A stretch of DNA of 56,095 nt from an uncultured Prevotellaceae bacterium (GCA_946415705.1 CAMKTN010000013.1:1-56095), one strand, 5' to 3'. Positions 28,747 through 37,065 are shown, numbered from the stretch's first letter. The notes: generated from the sequence alone by a model not told the origin. Numbers and translations: made by a program.

Positions 28747-29959
28747 CGTTTAAGACATTTATCAATTTTTCAACATTCGTTTGGGGAGAGAACATGATCA
28801 CCTGTTTCCTAACACCTTCCATCAAACGTGTTTGCAAAGTCTCATCTGTGAGAACGGCTTGGATGGCAGTGGCCATGGCATGAGTATCTCCGACGGGTAC
28901 AAGTACGCCCGCTTTACCATCGTCCAGGATTTCACGCGGACCCGTAGGACAAGACGTGGAGACAACGAACTTGCCAAGCATCAAAGCCTCAATGAGTACT
29001 GTCGGTAAGCCTTCAAACTTCGAGCTGTGCACCATCATGCGTGCCTGTTTCATCCAGGGATATGGATTCTGAGTGAAGCCCAACAGATGAATACGGTGTT
29101 CCAAGCCATGCTGGCGAATGAGCTCCTGTAGAAGGTCGCGATCACGTCCCTCACCCAAGACAACTAAATGCGGCAATGCCGACATCCGTGATGCTAATAT
29201 GGCATAGGCTTTGATGAGCGTCGTGAGATCCTTCTGACTTTCCTCCAGACGTTCCACAGCAAGGATGTAACCTTCCTCGGCCAGCTGCGGCCATAAAGGA
29301 TGTGTGATTCCTTCTGCCGCCAACCGCTCGATGCGTTCTTGTCGCACCCCATTGTAGATAACCACAAACTTATCCTTCAACCATGGGAACAGGCGCGCTC
29401 CCTCTTCTGCCATTTCCTTGCAGATGGAAACCACATAATCATACTTTGCCAGTCCCTTGGCCATGCGCTTCATATAATGGGGATGGCTATCCAGCAAGTG
29501 TTGGAAACTGAAATGAAAATAAGATACCTTGAGCGTGGGCAGATTCCAATTTATAATGGAACGCGCGCGCGAGTCCATATCAATCACCACATCATTCTGT
29601 CGCTGTAACCTATGGAACCGGAAACACAGGAGGGCATACCGAATGGGATTGAGGAAACATTCATCCAACAGAGAATAGAACTTGTTGCGATGGCCGTCAA
29701 TACGCCAGCGCTTGTAAACCAGAAGCCACGGCTCGTCTATCAGATAATGCACGTCCACCTCCTTCGGTATCTGCTCAAGGAAGACCTCCTTCCCCTTCAT
29801 CTTGAGGATAATCGTCAATGAAATCTTCAGCGACGGAACCTGACGAATGAGATTCTTCAGCAATTCCACGAGCACCGTATCAATGCCGCCATCCAGGAAA
29901 CGGCTAATCACAAAGAGAATCCGCTTCGGGTGTTGGGGTGTATCGTGATGTCTGCTCAT
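28700..29959 (-). CDS. GT4 family glycosyltransferase
   Basis: A 419-residue GT-B enzyme beginning ILFVISRFLDGGIDTVLVEL. The C-terminal donor site has LAVERLEESQKDLTTLIKAY, VLGEGRDRDLL, LLGFTQNPYPWMKQA and the family block SKFEGLPTVLIEALMLGK (about 320), with the EX7E-type glutamates. Start 29959 overlaps the stop of the upstream GT2 (ATGA), so the two are co-transcribed leftward. Likely acts on the same LPS-type glycan. Confidence 0.88.
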   Translation of the reverse strand: MSRHHDTPQHPKRILFVISRFLDGGIDTVLVELLKNLIRQVPSLKISLTIILKMKGKEVFLEQIPKEVDVHYLIDEPWLLVYKRWRIDGHRNKFYSLLDECFLNPIRYALLCFRFHRLQRQNDVVIDMDSRARSIINWNLPTLKVSYFHFSFQHLLDSHPHYMKRMAKGLAKYDYVVSICKEMAEEGARLFPWLKDKFVVIYNGVRQERIERLAAEGITHPLWPQLAEEGYILAVERLEESQKDLTTLIKAYAILASRMSALPHLVVLGEGRDRDLLQELIRQHGLEHRIHLLGFTQNPYPWMKQARMMVHSSKFEGLPTVLIEALMLGKFVVSTSCPTGPREILDDGKAGVLVPVGDTHAMATAIQAVLTDETLQTRLMEGVRKQVIMFSPQTNVEKLINVLNATSSGRDRKEVYKGV

Positions 29960-30714
29960 GTCCGTCTCCTTTCCTCATCTATCTTGGCCAGCATAATGAA
30001 TTGATAATGTCCCTCAAGGCAAGCACGGATAAAACCAGGAAGACCGTCACGGAAACCACCTTTGAGGATGTATGCCTTGAACCAACGGAAGAAGGGGCGC
30101 CAAAGGTAAGCCCAAGGGCCGTAGTGTTTGTCACGCTTCTTCTCTATTTCATTTTCTGTATATTGATTCGTCTTACGTAGGATATCGGCCACACCATCTT
30201 TTGCCAAATGCTCAAAGGCCAAGTCTATACGCTTTCTCGGAATATGTTCCGTCCGTCCCTTAACAACCGGAAAAGTATGCACATAGGGAGGCCAAACGGT
30301 GCCTTCCTTGACGAAGAAACGCAACAAATAGTCGGGATAATGACAATGCATCATGCGTCCCATGAAATAGTTTTTACGAGGGATATAGATTCCCGCAGGA
30401 CAGTCAGGACGCAGGACTTGCGCATAGAGATAGTCTCGTAGAGCCTGTGGCACTAGCTCATCAGCATCCACGACCAATACCCAATCATACGAGGCAGACT
30501 GTATGGCAAACGTGCGCGCAGGCTCTGCACTCACATAATTTTTCTTAGGAAAGCTAACGATGCGGCATCCATAGCGACGTGCAATCTCCAACGTCGAATC
30601 AGTGCTCTCCATATCACAAATAAGCACTTCGTCAAACGACTGAACCGACTTTAGAACTGCCTCAAGATGCTGTTCGGCGTTATAGGTATTTATGACAACC
30701 GAAATCTTAGCCAT
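29956..30714 (-). CDS. WaaE/KdtX-like GT2 glycosyltransferase
   Basis: A 252-residue GT-A enzyme of the type that decorates the LPS inner core with glucose. The protein opens ISVVINTYNAEQHLEAVL, then SFDEVLICDMESTDSTLEIA and the metal-site segment VVDADELVPQALRD (about 85). The C-terminal half is basic and amphipathic, suggesting membrane association. Start 30714 is selected because the promoter at 30742-30772 lies just upstream; an in-frame ATG at 30771 would precede the transcription start. Confidence 0.87.
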   Translation of the reverse strand: MAKISVVINTYNAEQHLEAVLKSVQSFDEVLICDMESTDSTLEIARRYGCRIVSFPKKNYVSAEPARTFAIQSASYDWVLVVDADELVPQALRDYLYAQVLRPDCPAGIYIPRKNYFMGRMMHCHYPDYLLRFFVKEGTVWPPYVHTFPVVKGRTEHIPRKRIDLAFEHLAKDGVADILRKTNQYTENEIEKKRDKHYGPWAYLWRPFFRWFKAYILKGGFRDGLPGFIRACLEGHYQFIMLAKIDEERRRT

Positions 30715-30741
30715 AAGATGATTGCAAGGGTTTTCTGCGGA

Positions 30742-30772
30742 CAAAGATACAGCTTTTCTCCGAGCCTGCAAA
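30742..30772 (-). promoter_or_regulatory. promoter of the KdtX-like/GT4 pair
   Basis: Minus strand TTTG (30769-30772), 19-base spacer, TATCTTTG (30742-30749). It decides the start of the KdtX-like gene at 30714. Confidence 0.8.
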
Positions 30773-30811
30773 CATTCTTTAACTTTTTCTTCAAAAAAGC
30801 TAAAATTTTAT

Positions 30812-31957
30812 CTATATGACGCTGGCGTAGAGTTCGAGGAGCTGCATGGTGAGCTTCTCGGGGTCGAAGCGTTGGGCATAGGCGTGGCCGTCGGTGATCA
30901 TCTTGGCACGCAGGGCCTCATCGGTGAGGACACGCTGGAGGGCGGCGGCGAGGGCGGCGGGGTCGTCGGGCGACACATAGAGGCAGGAGGGACCACCGGC
31001 TTCCTCGAGGCTGGAACCCGTGCAGCCGATGGCCGGTGTGCCGCTGGTGATGGCTTCGAGCATAGGGATTCCAAAGCCCTCGAAACGGGAGGGATAGACG
31101 AAGGCCTGCGCCAGCTGATAGAAGACGGGCAGGTCTGCGAAGGCCACACCGCTGATCATGCGGAAGCGGTGACCGAGGTCGTGATCTTCGGCATAGCGAC
31201 GCACCTTCTTGGCATACGCGGTCTGATGGCCGAGGGCGATGACGGTGATGTCCTCGTCGGGCAGCTGTGTCTGCGCCTGTGCGAGCAGGAGTAGGTTCTT
31301 ACGCTCTTCGATGCTTCCCACATACAGGACGAAGCGCTCGGGCAGGTGGTAGCGCCGACGCACCAGCTCCCGGTGGTTCTCTGTGGTAGGCTGCGCAAAC
31401 TGCTCGTCGCAACCCTGATAAACGACTGAAATCTTCTCCTCGGCCGTACCGAAGAAATGCATGATATCGCGCTTCGTGCACTCGCTCACGGCGATGATAC
31501 GGTCGGCACGACGGCAGGCGGAACGGAACTTCCAATGGTAGATCCAGCGGTCGATGCAAGAATAGTACTGCGGGAAGCGCAGGAAGATGAGGTCATGGAT
31601 GGTGACCACGCTTTTGATGCCCTTCGCGCGCAATCCCCAGGGCAACTCACCCGTGAGGCCGTGGAAGAGCTTCACTTTCTTATACACCGCATCGCCGACG
31701 ACGCCCCACTGGCGCCACAGCGCACGACAATGACGCCAGAAGAAGCTTTTGGGAAAGCGCAGTGTCACAGCCGCCAGTTTATCGGTACCGTCCATGGCCT
31801 TGGTCTTCTTCGCATTGGGGACAAAGAGGTACAAGCGCAGGTTGGGGGCCCATTTTGCAAGGCCGCGGATGACAAAGCGACTGTAGTTGCCCAGTCCCGT
31901 CTTGTTCTGCGCAGCGCGTTTGGCGTCGAAGCCTATATGAATATGTCTATGTGGCAT
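30812..31957 (-). CDS. GT4 family glycosyltransferase (mannosyltransferase-like)
   Basis: A 381-residue GT-B enzyme starting IHIGFDAKRAAQNKTGLGNY. It has ISVVYQGCDEQF (about 192), VLYVGSIEERKNLLLLAQA (about 219), VAFADLPVFYQLAQAFVYPS and the donor-binding RFEGFGIPMLEAITSGTPA block (about 295). GC-rich codon use resembles the ddl-rluD neighbours rather than the AT-richer glycan genes. It is separated from the upstream NigD-like gene by a heptamer array and probably belongs to the long leftward run. Confidence 0.88.
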   Translation of the reverse strand: MPHRHIHIGFDAKRAAQNKTGLGNYSRFVIRGLAKWAPNLRLYLFVPNAKKTKAMDGTDKLAAVTLRFPKSFFWRHCRALWRQWGVVGDAVYKKVKLFHGLTGELPWGLRAKGIKSVVTIHDLIFLRFPQYYSCIDRWIYHWKFRSACRRADRIIAVSECTKRDIMHFFGTAEEKISVVYQGCDEQFAQPTTENHRELVRRRYHLPERFVLYVGSIEERKNLLLLAQAQTQLPDEDITVIALGHQTAYAKKVRRYAEDHDLGHRFRMISGVAFADLPVFYQLAQAFVYPSRFEGFGIPMLEAITSGTPAIGCTGSSLEEAGGPSCLYVSPDDPAALAAALQRVLTDEALRAKMITDGHAYAQRFDPEKLTMQLLELYASVI

Positions 31958-31960
31958 GCT

Positions 31961-32023
31961 GGTGAGGGGTGAAGGATGAAGGTTTATAGTTTATGGTTGA
32001 GGGGTTATTGTTGAGGAGTGAGG
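31961..32023. repeat. heptamer array (nine units) between a lipoprotein stop and a GT4 start
   Basis: Nine consecutive 7-base units around GTTGAGG / GTTTATG fill the space between the GT4 ATG (31957) and the NigD-like stop (32005), running into the latter's last codons. Confidence 0.75.
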
Positions 32024-32658
32024 GGGAATTGCCACTGATAGGGTTCTGTCTCGAAGGTCGTAATACTCAGGCGCATGCTATCTCCTTCAATACGATGCTT
32101 GCTGAGGGCATCTTCATCGAGGCTGAAATAGACATGCATGCTATATGCCGTAGGGTCATTGCCCTGGTCATGGTAGAGCGACACCACGTAAGTGGTACCG
32201 CCAGCGGCATTGGCATACGAGCCATCCAGGATGAAGCCCCAGGTGTGGTCGGCACCTTTCGTCTTTTTCATCAAATGTATGTTCACGAATCCGCCACCCA
32301 TCCACGCACTCACGACATCTACGGGGTCGCGCTTGAGGGGGGATAGCTTGCTGCTGTTGGGCAGGAGAGGCACGTTCAGCATGGTCCTCACCTCCACGGT
32401 GCCGGCATCCTGCAAGACATAGCCGAAGAGTCCGCGTCCCCATGTGCGGGGCTTCAGACCTTCCAGCTCGCCGGCCACGCGGTATTTCTTACCGCCGTCG
32501 GTGTATATGTTGACATCGCTCGTCGTCTCGCCCACCTCTAAGAGTGCCATCTCCGTGATGAGCGAGGGGAAAGCGTCCTCCGCCTGGTCACTGGAGCAAG
32601 AGACAAGAGGGAGAAATAATAAAGAATAAATGATAAATAATAAATGATTATCTCTCAT
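32005..32658 (-). CDS. NigD-like lipoprotein
   Basis: A 217-residue predicted lipoprotein: hydrophobic signal (residues 5-18) with lipobox LVSC (Cys about 21), then a beta-rich body. The overall plan (signal, short acidic linker, SLITEMALLEV, N-terminal OB-like and C-terminal beta-sandwich regions) resembles the NigD family of Bacteroidota; function unknown. Most of the signal-peptide hydrophobic core is encoded by five heptamer repeats, so a one-unit change would shift the frame right after the start. Only two bases separate it from the acyltransferase upstream. Confidence 0.7.
   Translation of the reverse strand: MRDNHLLFIIYSLLFLPLVSCSSDQAEDAFPSLITEMALLEVGETTSDVNIYTDGGKKYRVAGELEGLKPRTWGRGLFGYVLQDAGTVEVRTMLNVPLLPNSSKLSPLKRDPVDVVSAWMGGGFVNIHLMKKTKGADHTWGFILDGSYANAAGGTTYVVSLYHDQGNDPTAYSMHVYFSLDEDALSKHRIEGDSMRLSITTFETEPYQWQFPLTPQQ
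32614..32648. repeat. heptamer array (five units) inside signal-peptide codons
   Basis: Five units of AAATRAT/AAAGAAT on the plus strand encode, in antisense, the Leu/Ile/Phe/Tyr-rich core of the NigD-like signal peptide. Two further TCTTTAA heptamers lie around 32657-32671. Confidence 0.85.
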
Positions 32659-32660
32659 CT

Positions 32661-33866
32661 TTAATCTTTAATCATATTCCTCACCGGATTGGCGTACATC
32701 GTGAGGATACGTTCACGCAGGAAGGCGGTGTCAGGGGTGACACCTGCAGCCTGCAAGCCCTGTGCGGCCAAAGTCACGCGCTCCTGGAGATACTTCTCGA
32801 AAACAGCCTTGTCAGCTGGGGTATAGTGAGCCCCATTAGACCCATTAGACCCATTAGCCCCGTTAGCCTCATCCAACAAATCGGCGGCCACATAATTGCC
32901 GGGATAGAGCTGGTAGGAGTGGTGTATCTCGTAGTCCATCCGTTGCGCCAGCGCCTGGAAGAACTCCTTCTCAGGCAGCTCGGTCAACGTGTCTATCCAT
33001 TCGTTCACGGGGCGTCCCGTCTGGTAATGCACATGCCCCTTCTGCCCGAAGATACCCGTCTTCATGTTCGTGAGGTCATCCTGCTTCGACTTCTTCCATT
33101 CGGGGTTGTCGCGCTTCAGCTGGAACTCCTGTGCCTTCAGGTAGTCACACGGGTCGTACTCATAGCTGATGGCCAGCGGCACGATATGCAGGTCCTTGAG
33201 GCGTTCAATGGCGGTGGCGGTGTCCTCAGCTCCTATGGCCAGCATCTTGAGCAGCGACGTCTGCGTCTGGTCGCTACTGTCCTTGGCGCGTCCCTCGCGC
33301 TGGGCTATCCAGATATTCTCGTGCTTCTCGTTGATGGCATAGTGCATGTAGCGGCTCATGGTCTGCGAGGCCTTCAGCATCTCACGCATCGGCAGCGAAC
33401 GCTGCACGATGAACGCCTTGTTCAGGCGCACCAGCGTGCGTATCCAGGGATAGATGAGCAGGTTGTCACCAATGGCAATCTCGCAGGTCGTGGGGAAATG
33501 CGCGTCGTGGAGCATCAAGTCCAGGATGGCGCTGTCCAGCACGATGTCGCGGTGGTTGCTGATGAAGGTGTAGCGCTCAGGGCCGGGAGCGATGCCGTCA
33601 TGCACGAAGGAATGTCCTGTGGAGCAACGGCGCAGGATGCGCTTCACGATGGGTTTCATGAAGCGCAACTGGAAGCCGAGAGTAGAGCGGATGCCGATGG
33701 TAGCCAGGCGCAGGATGCCCCTGCTCAAGCCCAGCGGCAGGAAAGGCACCATCCCTTTCAGGATATGCGAGAACTGTCTGTCATGGAGCAGGCTGTCAAT
33801 GGCACCCCGCACCTCAGCATCGTCATAGGGACGAATATCCTTAAACTCTTCCGGCGTCATACACAT
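32661..33866 (-). CDS. 1-acylglycerol-3-phosphate-type acyltransferase
   Basis: A 401-residue protein with a PlsC-like domain. FISNHRDIVLDSAILD (about 100) carries the HX4D motif, with FIVQRS (about 153) and IWIAQREGRAKDS (about 185) as the later acyltransferase blocks. It is longer than classical PlsC (about 240 residues) because of a helical C-terminal domain. A low-complexity NGANGSNGSNGA stretch (about 336-347) is encoded by 9-bp tandem repeats. Likely acylates a lysophospholipid or related lipid on the inner membrane. Separated from ddl by a heptamer array. Confidence 0.8.
   Translation of the reverse strand: MCMTPEEFKDIRPYDDAEVRGAIDSLLHDRQFSHILKGMVPFLPLGLSRGILRLATIGIRSTLGFQLRFMKPIVKRILRRCSTGHSFVHDGIAPGPERYTFISNHRDIVLDSAILDLMLHDAHFPTTCEIAIGDNLLIYPWIRTLVRLNKAFIVQRSLPMREMLKASQTMSRYMHYAINEKHENIWIAQREGRAKDSSDQTQTSLLKMLAIGAEDTATAIERLKDLHIVPLAISYEYDPCDYLKAQEFQLKRDNPEWKKSKQDDLTNMKTGIFGQKGHVHYQTGRPVNEWIDTLTELPEKEFFQALAQRMDYEIHHSYQLYPGNYVAADLLDEANGANGSNGSNGAHYTPADKAVFEKYLQERVTLAAQGLQAAGVTPDTAFLRERILTMYANPVRNMIKD
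32832..32867. repeat. 9-bp tandem repeat within the acyltransferase gene
   Basis: Four units of CCCATTAGA/CCCRTTAGC, in frame, encode the Asn-Gly-Ser/Ala stretch. Length can change without breaking the frame. Confidence 0.85.
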
Positions 33867-33906
33867 TGATGATTGAGGATTGATGAATGATGAACGAAGA
33901 TTGATG
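33865..33906. repeat. heptamer array (six units) between ddl stop and acyltransferase start
   Basis: Six units related to ATTGATG run from the acyltransferase start codon to two bases before the ddl stop codon. Confidence 0.8.
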
Positions 33907-33908
33907 AA

Positions 33909-34979
33909 TTAAATCTTGTCCTCTATGATTTCTGTCAGCACATCCTTGATGTCGAGCCCTGCGGCACGCACCTGCTGGGGGATGAAGCTGGTGGCTGTCA
34001 TGCCAGGTGTTGTATTGATTTCCAGCATGTTGATGCGGTCGTGCTCGCGGCCATCATCGTCCTTGACCTTCGTGACGATATAATCGACGCGGACGATACC
34101 CGAGCAACCCAAGATGTCGTAGATGGCACTGGTGAGTGCCTTCACACGGTCGCTGAGGTCATCGCTGATGCGGGCTGGGGTGATTTCATCGACGGAGCCG
34201 TTGTACTTGGCGTCATAGTCGAAGAACTCGTTGTGCGTCACCACCTCCGTGATGGGGAAGATAACCTCCTTGCCAGCCACCTTATAGCAGCCGCAGGTGA
34301 GCTCCGTGCCAGGCATGAAAGCCTCCACCATCACCTCATCGCTCTCCTCCATTGCCTTATAGATGGCAGGGCGCAGCTGATCCAGCGTCTTCACCTTGGT
34401 CACACCGAAGCTGCTGCCGCCGGCATTGGGCTTCACAAAGCAGGGGAGGCCGATATGCTCGGTGATCTCCTCATCGGTCACCAGGTCCTCGTTGCCGCGG
34501 CGCACGACGAGGCTCTCCGAGACACTCACGCCGAAGCCTTTGAGGTACTGGTTCAGGGTGAACTTATTGAAGGTCATGGCCTCAATGAGCACACCGCTGG
34601 TGCTGTAAGGCATGTGAATCAAGTCGAAGTACCCCTGCAGGATGCCGTTCTCACCTGGGGTGCCGTGGATGGTGATATAGGCGAAATCGGGACGCACCAT
34701 GCGCCGGCCCACCTTGAACGAGAAGTCCTCGCGGCTCACCGTCGCACGCTTGCCGCCCTCGAGTTCAACCTCCCATTTGAGGCCGTTCAGCACCACGATA
34801 AACACTTCGAACTTCTCTTTATCCAAGAAGCTATAGATACCCTGCGCGCTGCGCAGGCTGACATCGTGTTCCGAACTGTCGCCACCGCAGACGATGGCGA
34901 CGACGGGGGACCCTCCCCCCCGCCCCTCCCTTGTAGGGAGGGGAGTAGTTTGTATTTGACTAATTGTGTCTTTTTCCAT
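33909..34979 (-). CDS. ddl: D-alanine--D-alanine ligase
   Basis: Joins two D-alanines for peptidoglycan precursors in the cytoplasm. ATP-grasp features are visible: AIVCGGDSSEHDVSLRSAQG, HGTPGENG, CFVKPNAGGSSFG, the omega-loop region FFDYDAKY and the metal-site INTTPGMT. The omega-loop Tyr fits D-Ala rather than D-lactate as acceptor. The first 25 or so residues are odd: TTPLPTREGRGGG is translated from an interspersed GC-rich repeat (34908-34947), and no ATG, GTG or TTG follows before the conserved core, so the repeat appears to be truly translated. Confidence 0.93.
   Translation of the reverse strand: MEKDTISQIQTTPLPTREGRGGGSPVVAIVCGGDSSEHDVSLRSAQGIYSFLDKEKFEVFIVVLNGLKWEVELEGGKRATVSREDFSFKVGRRMVRPDFAYITIHGTPGENGILQGYFDLIHMPYSTSGVLIEAMTFNKFTLNQYLKGFGVSVSESLVVRRGNEDLVTDEEITEHIGLPCFVKPNAGGSSFGVTKVKTLDQLRPAIYKAMEESDEVMVEAFMPGTELTCGCYKVAGKEVIFPITEVVTHNEFFDYDAKYNGSVDEITPARISDDLSDRVKALTSAIYDILGCSGIVRVDYIVTKVKDDDGREHDRINMLEINTTPGMTATSFIPQQVRAAGLDIKDVLTEIIEDKI
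34908..34947. repeat. REP-like palindromic GC-rich repeat, copy A (in ddl)
   Basis: A 40-bp element containing CCCCTCCCTTGTAGGGAGGGG followed by a C-run (plus strand). It is an inverted 38/40 match to copy B at 35028-35067 and is read into the N-terminus of Ddl. Confidence 0.9.
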
Positions 34980-35027
34980 TTATAATATAATATAGTAATG
35001 TCGTTATATACAATATATTTAGGTCTA

Positions 35028-35067
35028 TACTCCCCTCCCTACAAGGGAGGGGCAGGGGGGTGGGTCC
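35028..35067. repeat. REP-like palindromic GC-rich repeat, copy B (3' end of rluD)
   Basis: Inverted copy of element A, 80 bp away. It supplies the last codons of RluD (HPPAPPL) and its stop codon. Confidence 0.9.
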
Positions 35068-36124
35068 GCCATTTCTCTATCAACTGTTTCATGTCCTCGG
35101 GCAGTGCTGCTTCAAAGAACATCTCCTGCTTGGTACGAGGGTGTACGAAGCCGAGGGTGCGGGCATGGAGTGCCTGACGGGGACATATCTCGAAAGCGTT
35201 GCGCACGAAAGCCTTGTAGCTGGCGGTGGGCTGTCCCCGCAGGATCTCGAAGCCGCCATAGCGTTCATCGGCAAACAGGGGGTGTCCGATGGACTTCATA
35301 TGAGCGCGGATCTGGTGCGTGCGCCCCGTCTCCAACACACATTCCACCCATGTCACCGGCCCGAAGGCCTCCAGCACGCGCCAGTGCGTCACGGCGGGCT
35401 TGCCTATCTCGCTTTCGGGTGGCAGCACCGTCATGCGCTGACGGTCACGTGGGTCGCGGGCGATATTGCCTTCTATCCTACCCTCCTGCGCCTCGAAGTT
35501 GCCCCACACCAGGGCGTTATACTGGCGTTTCGTACTTTTAACGAAGAACTGATGGCAGAGGTGTGTCTTCGCTTCGGGCGTCTTTGCCACGACGAGTAGC
35601 CCGCTGGTGTCCTTGTCAATGCGATGCACGAGACCCACGCTTGGGTCGTTGGGATTGTATTTGGGGTTGTCGCGCAGGTGCCAGGCCAGCGCGTTCACGA
35701 GGGTACCGGTGTAGTTCCCTACGCCAGGGTGTACCACCAGCCCCGCAGGCTTGTTGACCACCAGCAGGTCATCGTCCTCATAGACGATGTCCAGCGGTAT
35801 GTCCTCGGCCACGACCTCCGTCTCCATACGCGGATGGTCCAACATCAGCGTGACCACATCCAGGGGTTTCACCCTGTAGTTGCTCTTGACGGGGCGGTCG
35901 TTGACATGGATGCAACCGGCCTCGGCGGCTCGCTGGATGCGCGCACGGCTGGTGTCGCGCAAATGCTCCATGAGGAACTTATCTACCCGCAGGAGCGTCT
36001 GTCCTTTGTCTGCCACCACGCGACGATGTTCGTAGAGCGTGCCGTCAGGCGCCAGCTCTAAGCCCTCGTCGTCGAGGGTCTCGTCGTCGAGCACCAGCTC
36101 GCCATCCTCATTCGAGCACATCAT
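35039..36124 (-). CDS. rluD: RluD-family 23S rRNA pseudouridine synthase
   Basis: Converts specific uridines of 23S rRNA (helix 69 in E. coli RluD) to pseudouridine. An acidic N-terminal extension (1-30) precedes an S4 RNA-binding domain (RVDKFLMEHL ... IHVNDRPVKSNYRVKPLD). The catalytic domain follows, with the Asp motif VHRIDKDTSGLLVVAK (about 165) and the C-terminal TGRTHQIRAHM. The final residues come from repeat B. The start overlaps the PASTA gene by 17 bases, so they are coupled. Confidence 0.92.
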   Translation of the reverse strand: MMCSNEDGELVLDDETLDDEGLELAPDGTLYEHRRVVADKGQTLLRVDKFLMEHLRDTSRARIQRAAEAGCIHVNDRPVKSNYRVKPLDVVTLMLDHPRMETEVVAEDIPLDIVYEDDDLLVVNKPAGLVVHPGVGNYTGTLVNALAWHLRDNPKYNPNDPSVGLVHRIDKDTSGLLVVAKTPEAKTHLCHQFFVKSTKRQYNALVWGNFEAQEGRIEGNIARDPRDRQRMTVLPPESEIGKPAVTHWRVLEAFGPVTWVECVLETGRTHQIRAHMKSIGHPLFADERYGGFEILRGQPTASYKAFVRNAFEICPRQALHARTLGFVHPRTKQEMFFEAALPEDMKQLIEKWRTHPPAPPL

Positions 36125-36725
36125 CGAGTATATCGTAGGAATCGATGGTCACGTCGTTCAGGCTCTCGTCTTCCTCTTCGGTATCGCCATTGCCCACCTG
36201 CAGCACCAAGGGCACATCGATGGACACGCGCTCGCCAGCATATACGTTGCGGCCGCCGCTCTTGATGCCATAGACCCACTCCTTGTCGCCGTGCACAAGT
36301 TCCACGGGAGCCATACGGAAGCCCATGGCCGTAAGCTTCGCCTGCGCCTCACGCAGCGAGCTGTTGTCGGCCAGGTCGGGCAGCGCCACCGTCGGTGTGC
36401 GCTCGGTGTTGATCGTGATGTAGATGTTGCGACCGCTCTTCACACGGCGGCCGGCCGCCGGCGTGTAATCCAATACGCAGCCCGGTGCCATGCCTTTGTG
36501 ATAGGACGAATCCACCACCATGGCGTGCAGGCCCAGCTGCTCCAGACGGTACTGGGCATCCGTCATCTGCAAGCCCTTCAGCTCCGGCACCTGGATGCTC
36601 TCGCCGTGGTGCGTATAGCTGTCCATTCCCTGCCACACGACCAGCGCCAGAACGATTGTTACCAGCACCATTGCCAGCAGGTTACCCCACACGATGGGGC
36701 TGAGAAGTTTCTGTTTGATACTCAT
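36108..36725 (-). CDS. membrane-anchored PASTA-domain protein
   Basis: A 205-residue protein with one TM helix (about 13-33) and two PASTA domains outside (about 44-110 and 112-185). The VPELKGLQMTDAQYRLEQLG segment is typical. PASTA domains usually bind muropeptides or beta-lactams; here there is no kinase or transpeptidase part. The tail is acidic (DTEEEDESLND). It heads the leftward rluD-ddl run, placing it with cell-wall synthesis. Confidence 0.85.
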   Translation of the reverse strand: MSIKQKLLSPIVWGNLLAMVLVTIVLALVVWQGMDSYTHHGESIQVPELKGLQMTDAQYRLEQLGLHAMVVDSSYHKGMAPGCVLDYTPAAGRRVKSGRNIYITINTERTPTVALPDLADNSSLREAQAKLTAMGFRMAPVELVHGDKEWVYGIKSGGRNVYAGERVSIDVPLVLQVGNGDTEEEDESLNDVTIDSYDILDDVLE

Positions 36726-36737
36726 GTTCGCTTCTTA

Positions 36738-36792
36738 AAAAAGCCGTGCGGCGCAGATGACACATTCACTGGAGTGTATCATCTGCGCCGCG
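36738..36792 (-). terminator. intrinsic terminator of rpmH
   Basis: Leftward: a 13-bp stem (36780-36792 with 36749-36761), an internally paired loop, then a run of six T (minus strand) at 36738-36743. It separates rpmH from the PASTA-rluD-ddl genes, for which no separate promoter was seen. Confidence 0.85.
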
Positions 36793-36816
36793 ACAACAAG
36801 TGTGACGGTCCGAGAA

Positions 36817-36972
36817 TTACTTGCCGTGACGCTCGTCGGAGACGGTCAGCTTCTTACGACCCTTCGCACGACGGGCTGCCAGCACGCGGCGGCCATTGGC
36901 GGTGGTCATACGTTCACGGAAACCGTGCTTGTTTTTTCTTCTGCGATTGTGAGGTTGAAATGTACGTTTCAT
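36817..36972 (-). CDS. rpmH: 50S ribosomal protein L34
   Basis: A 51-residue, highly basic protein starting [18 protein letters not shown] and continuing [17 protein letters not shown], the canonical L34 sequence. It has its own strong promoter (37020-37050) and an intrinsic terminator. Divergent from efp. The usual rnpA/dnaA neighbours are absent, as often in Bacteroidota. Confidence 0.97.
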   Translation of the reverse strand: MKRTFQPHNRRRKNKHGFRERMTTANGRRVLAARRAKGRKKLTVSDERHGK

Positions 36973-37019
36973 AATGCTATATTTTTTTGTTTTGTTGCAT
37001 AAGATGGTCTAACGGGCTG

Positions 37020-37050
37020 CAAAAGTAGGCACTTTTTTTCATTCACGCAA
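37020..37050 (-). promoter_or_regulatory. rpmH promoter
   Basis: Minus strand TTG (37048-37050), 20-base spacer, TACTTTTG (37020-37027), 48 bases before the rpmH ATG. Confidence 0.75.
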
Positions 37051-37065
37051 CATTTTCCTTAAACT

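Noticed and set aside
30715-30771. Upstream ATG (30771) for the KdtX-like gene
   Set aside because: It precedes the promoter at 30742-30772 and adds 19 non-family residues.
32826-33869. Plus-strand frame opposite the acyltransferase, and a similar one opposite ddl
   Set aside because: Antisense shadows; the minus-strand genes carry family motifs.
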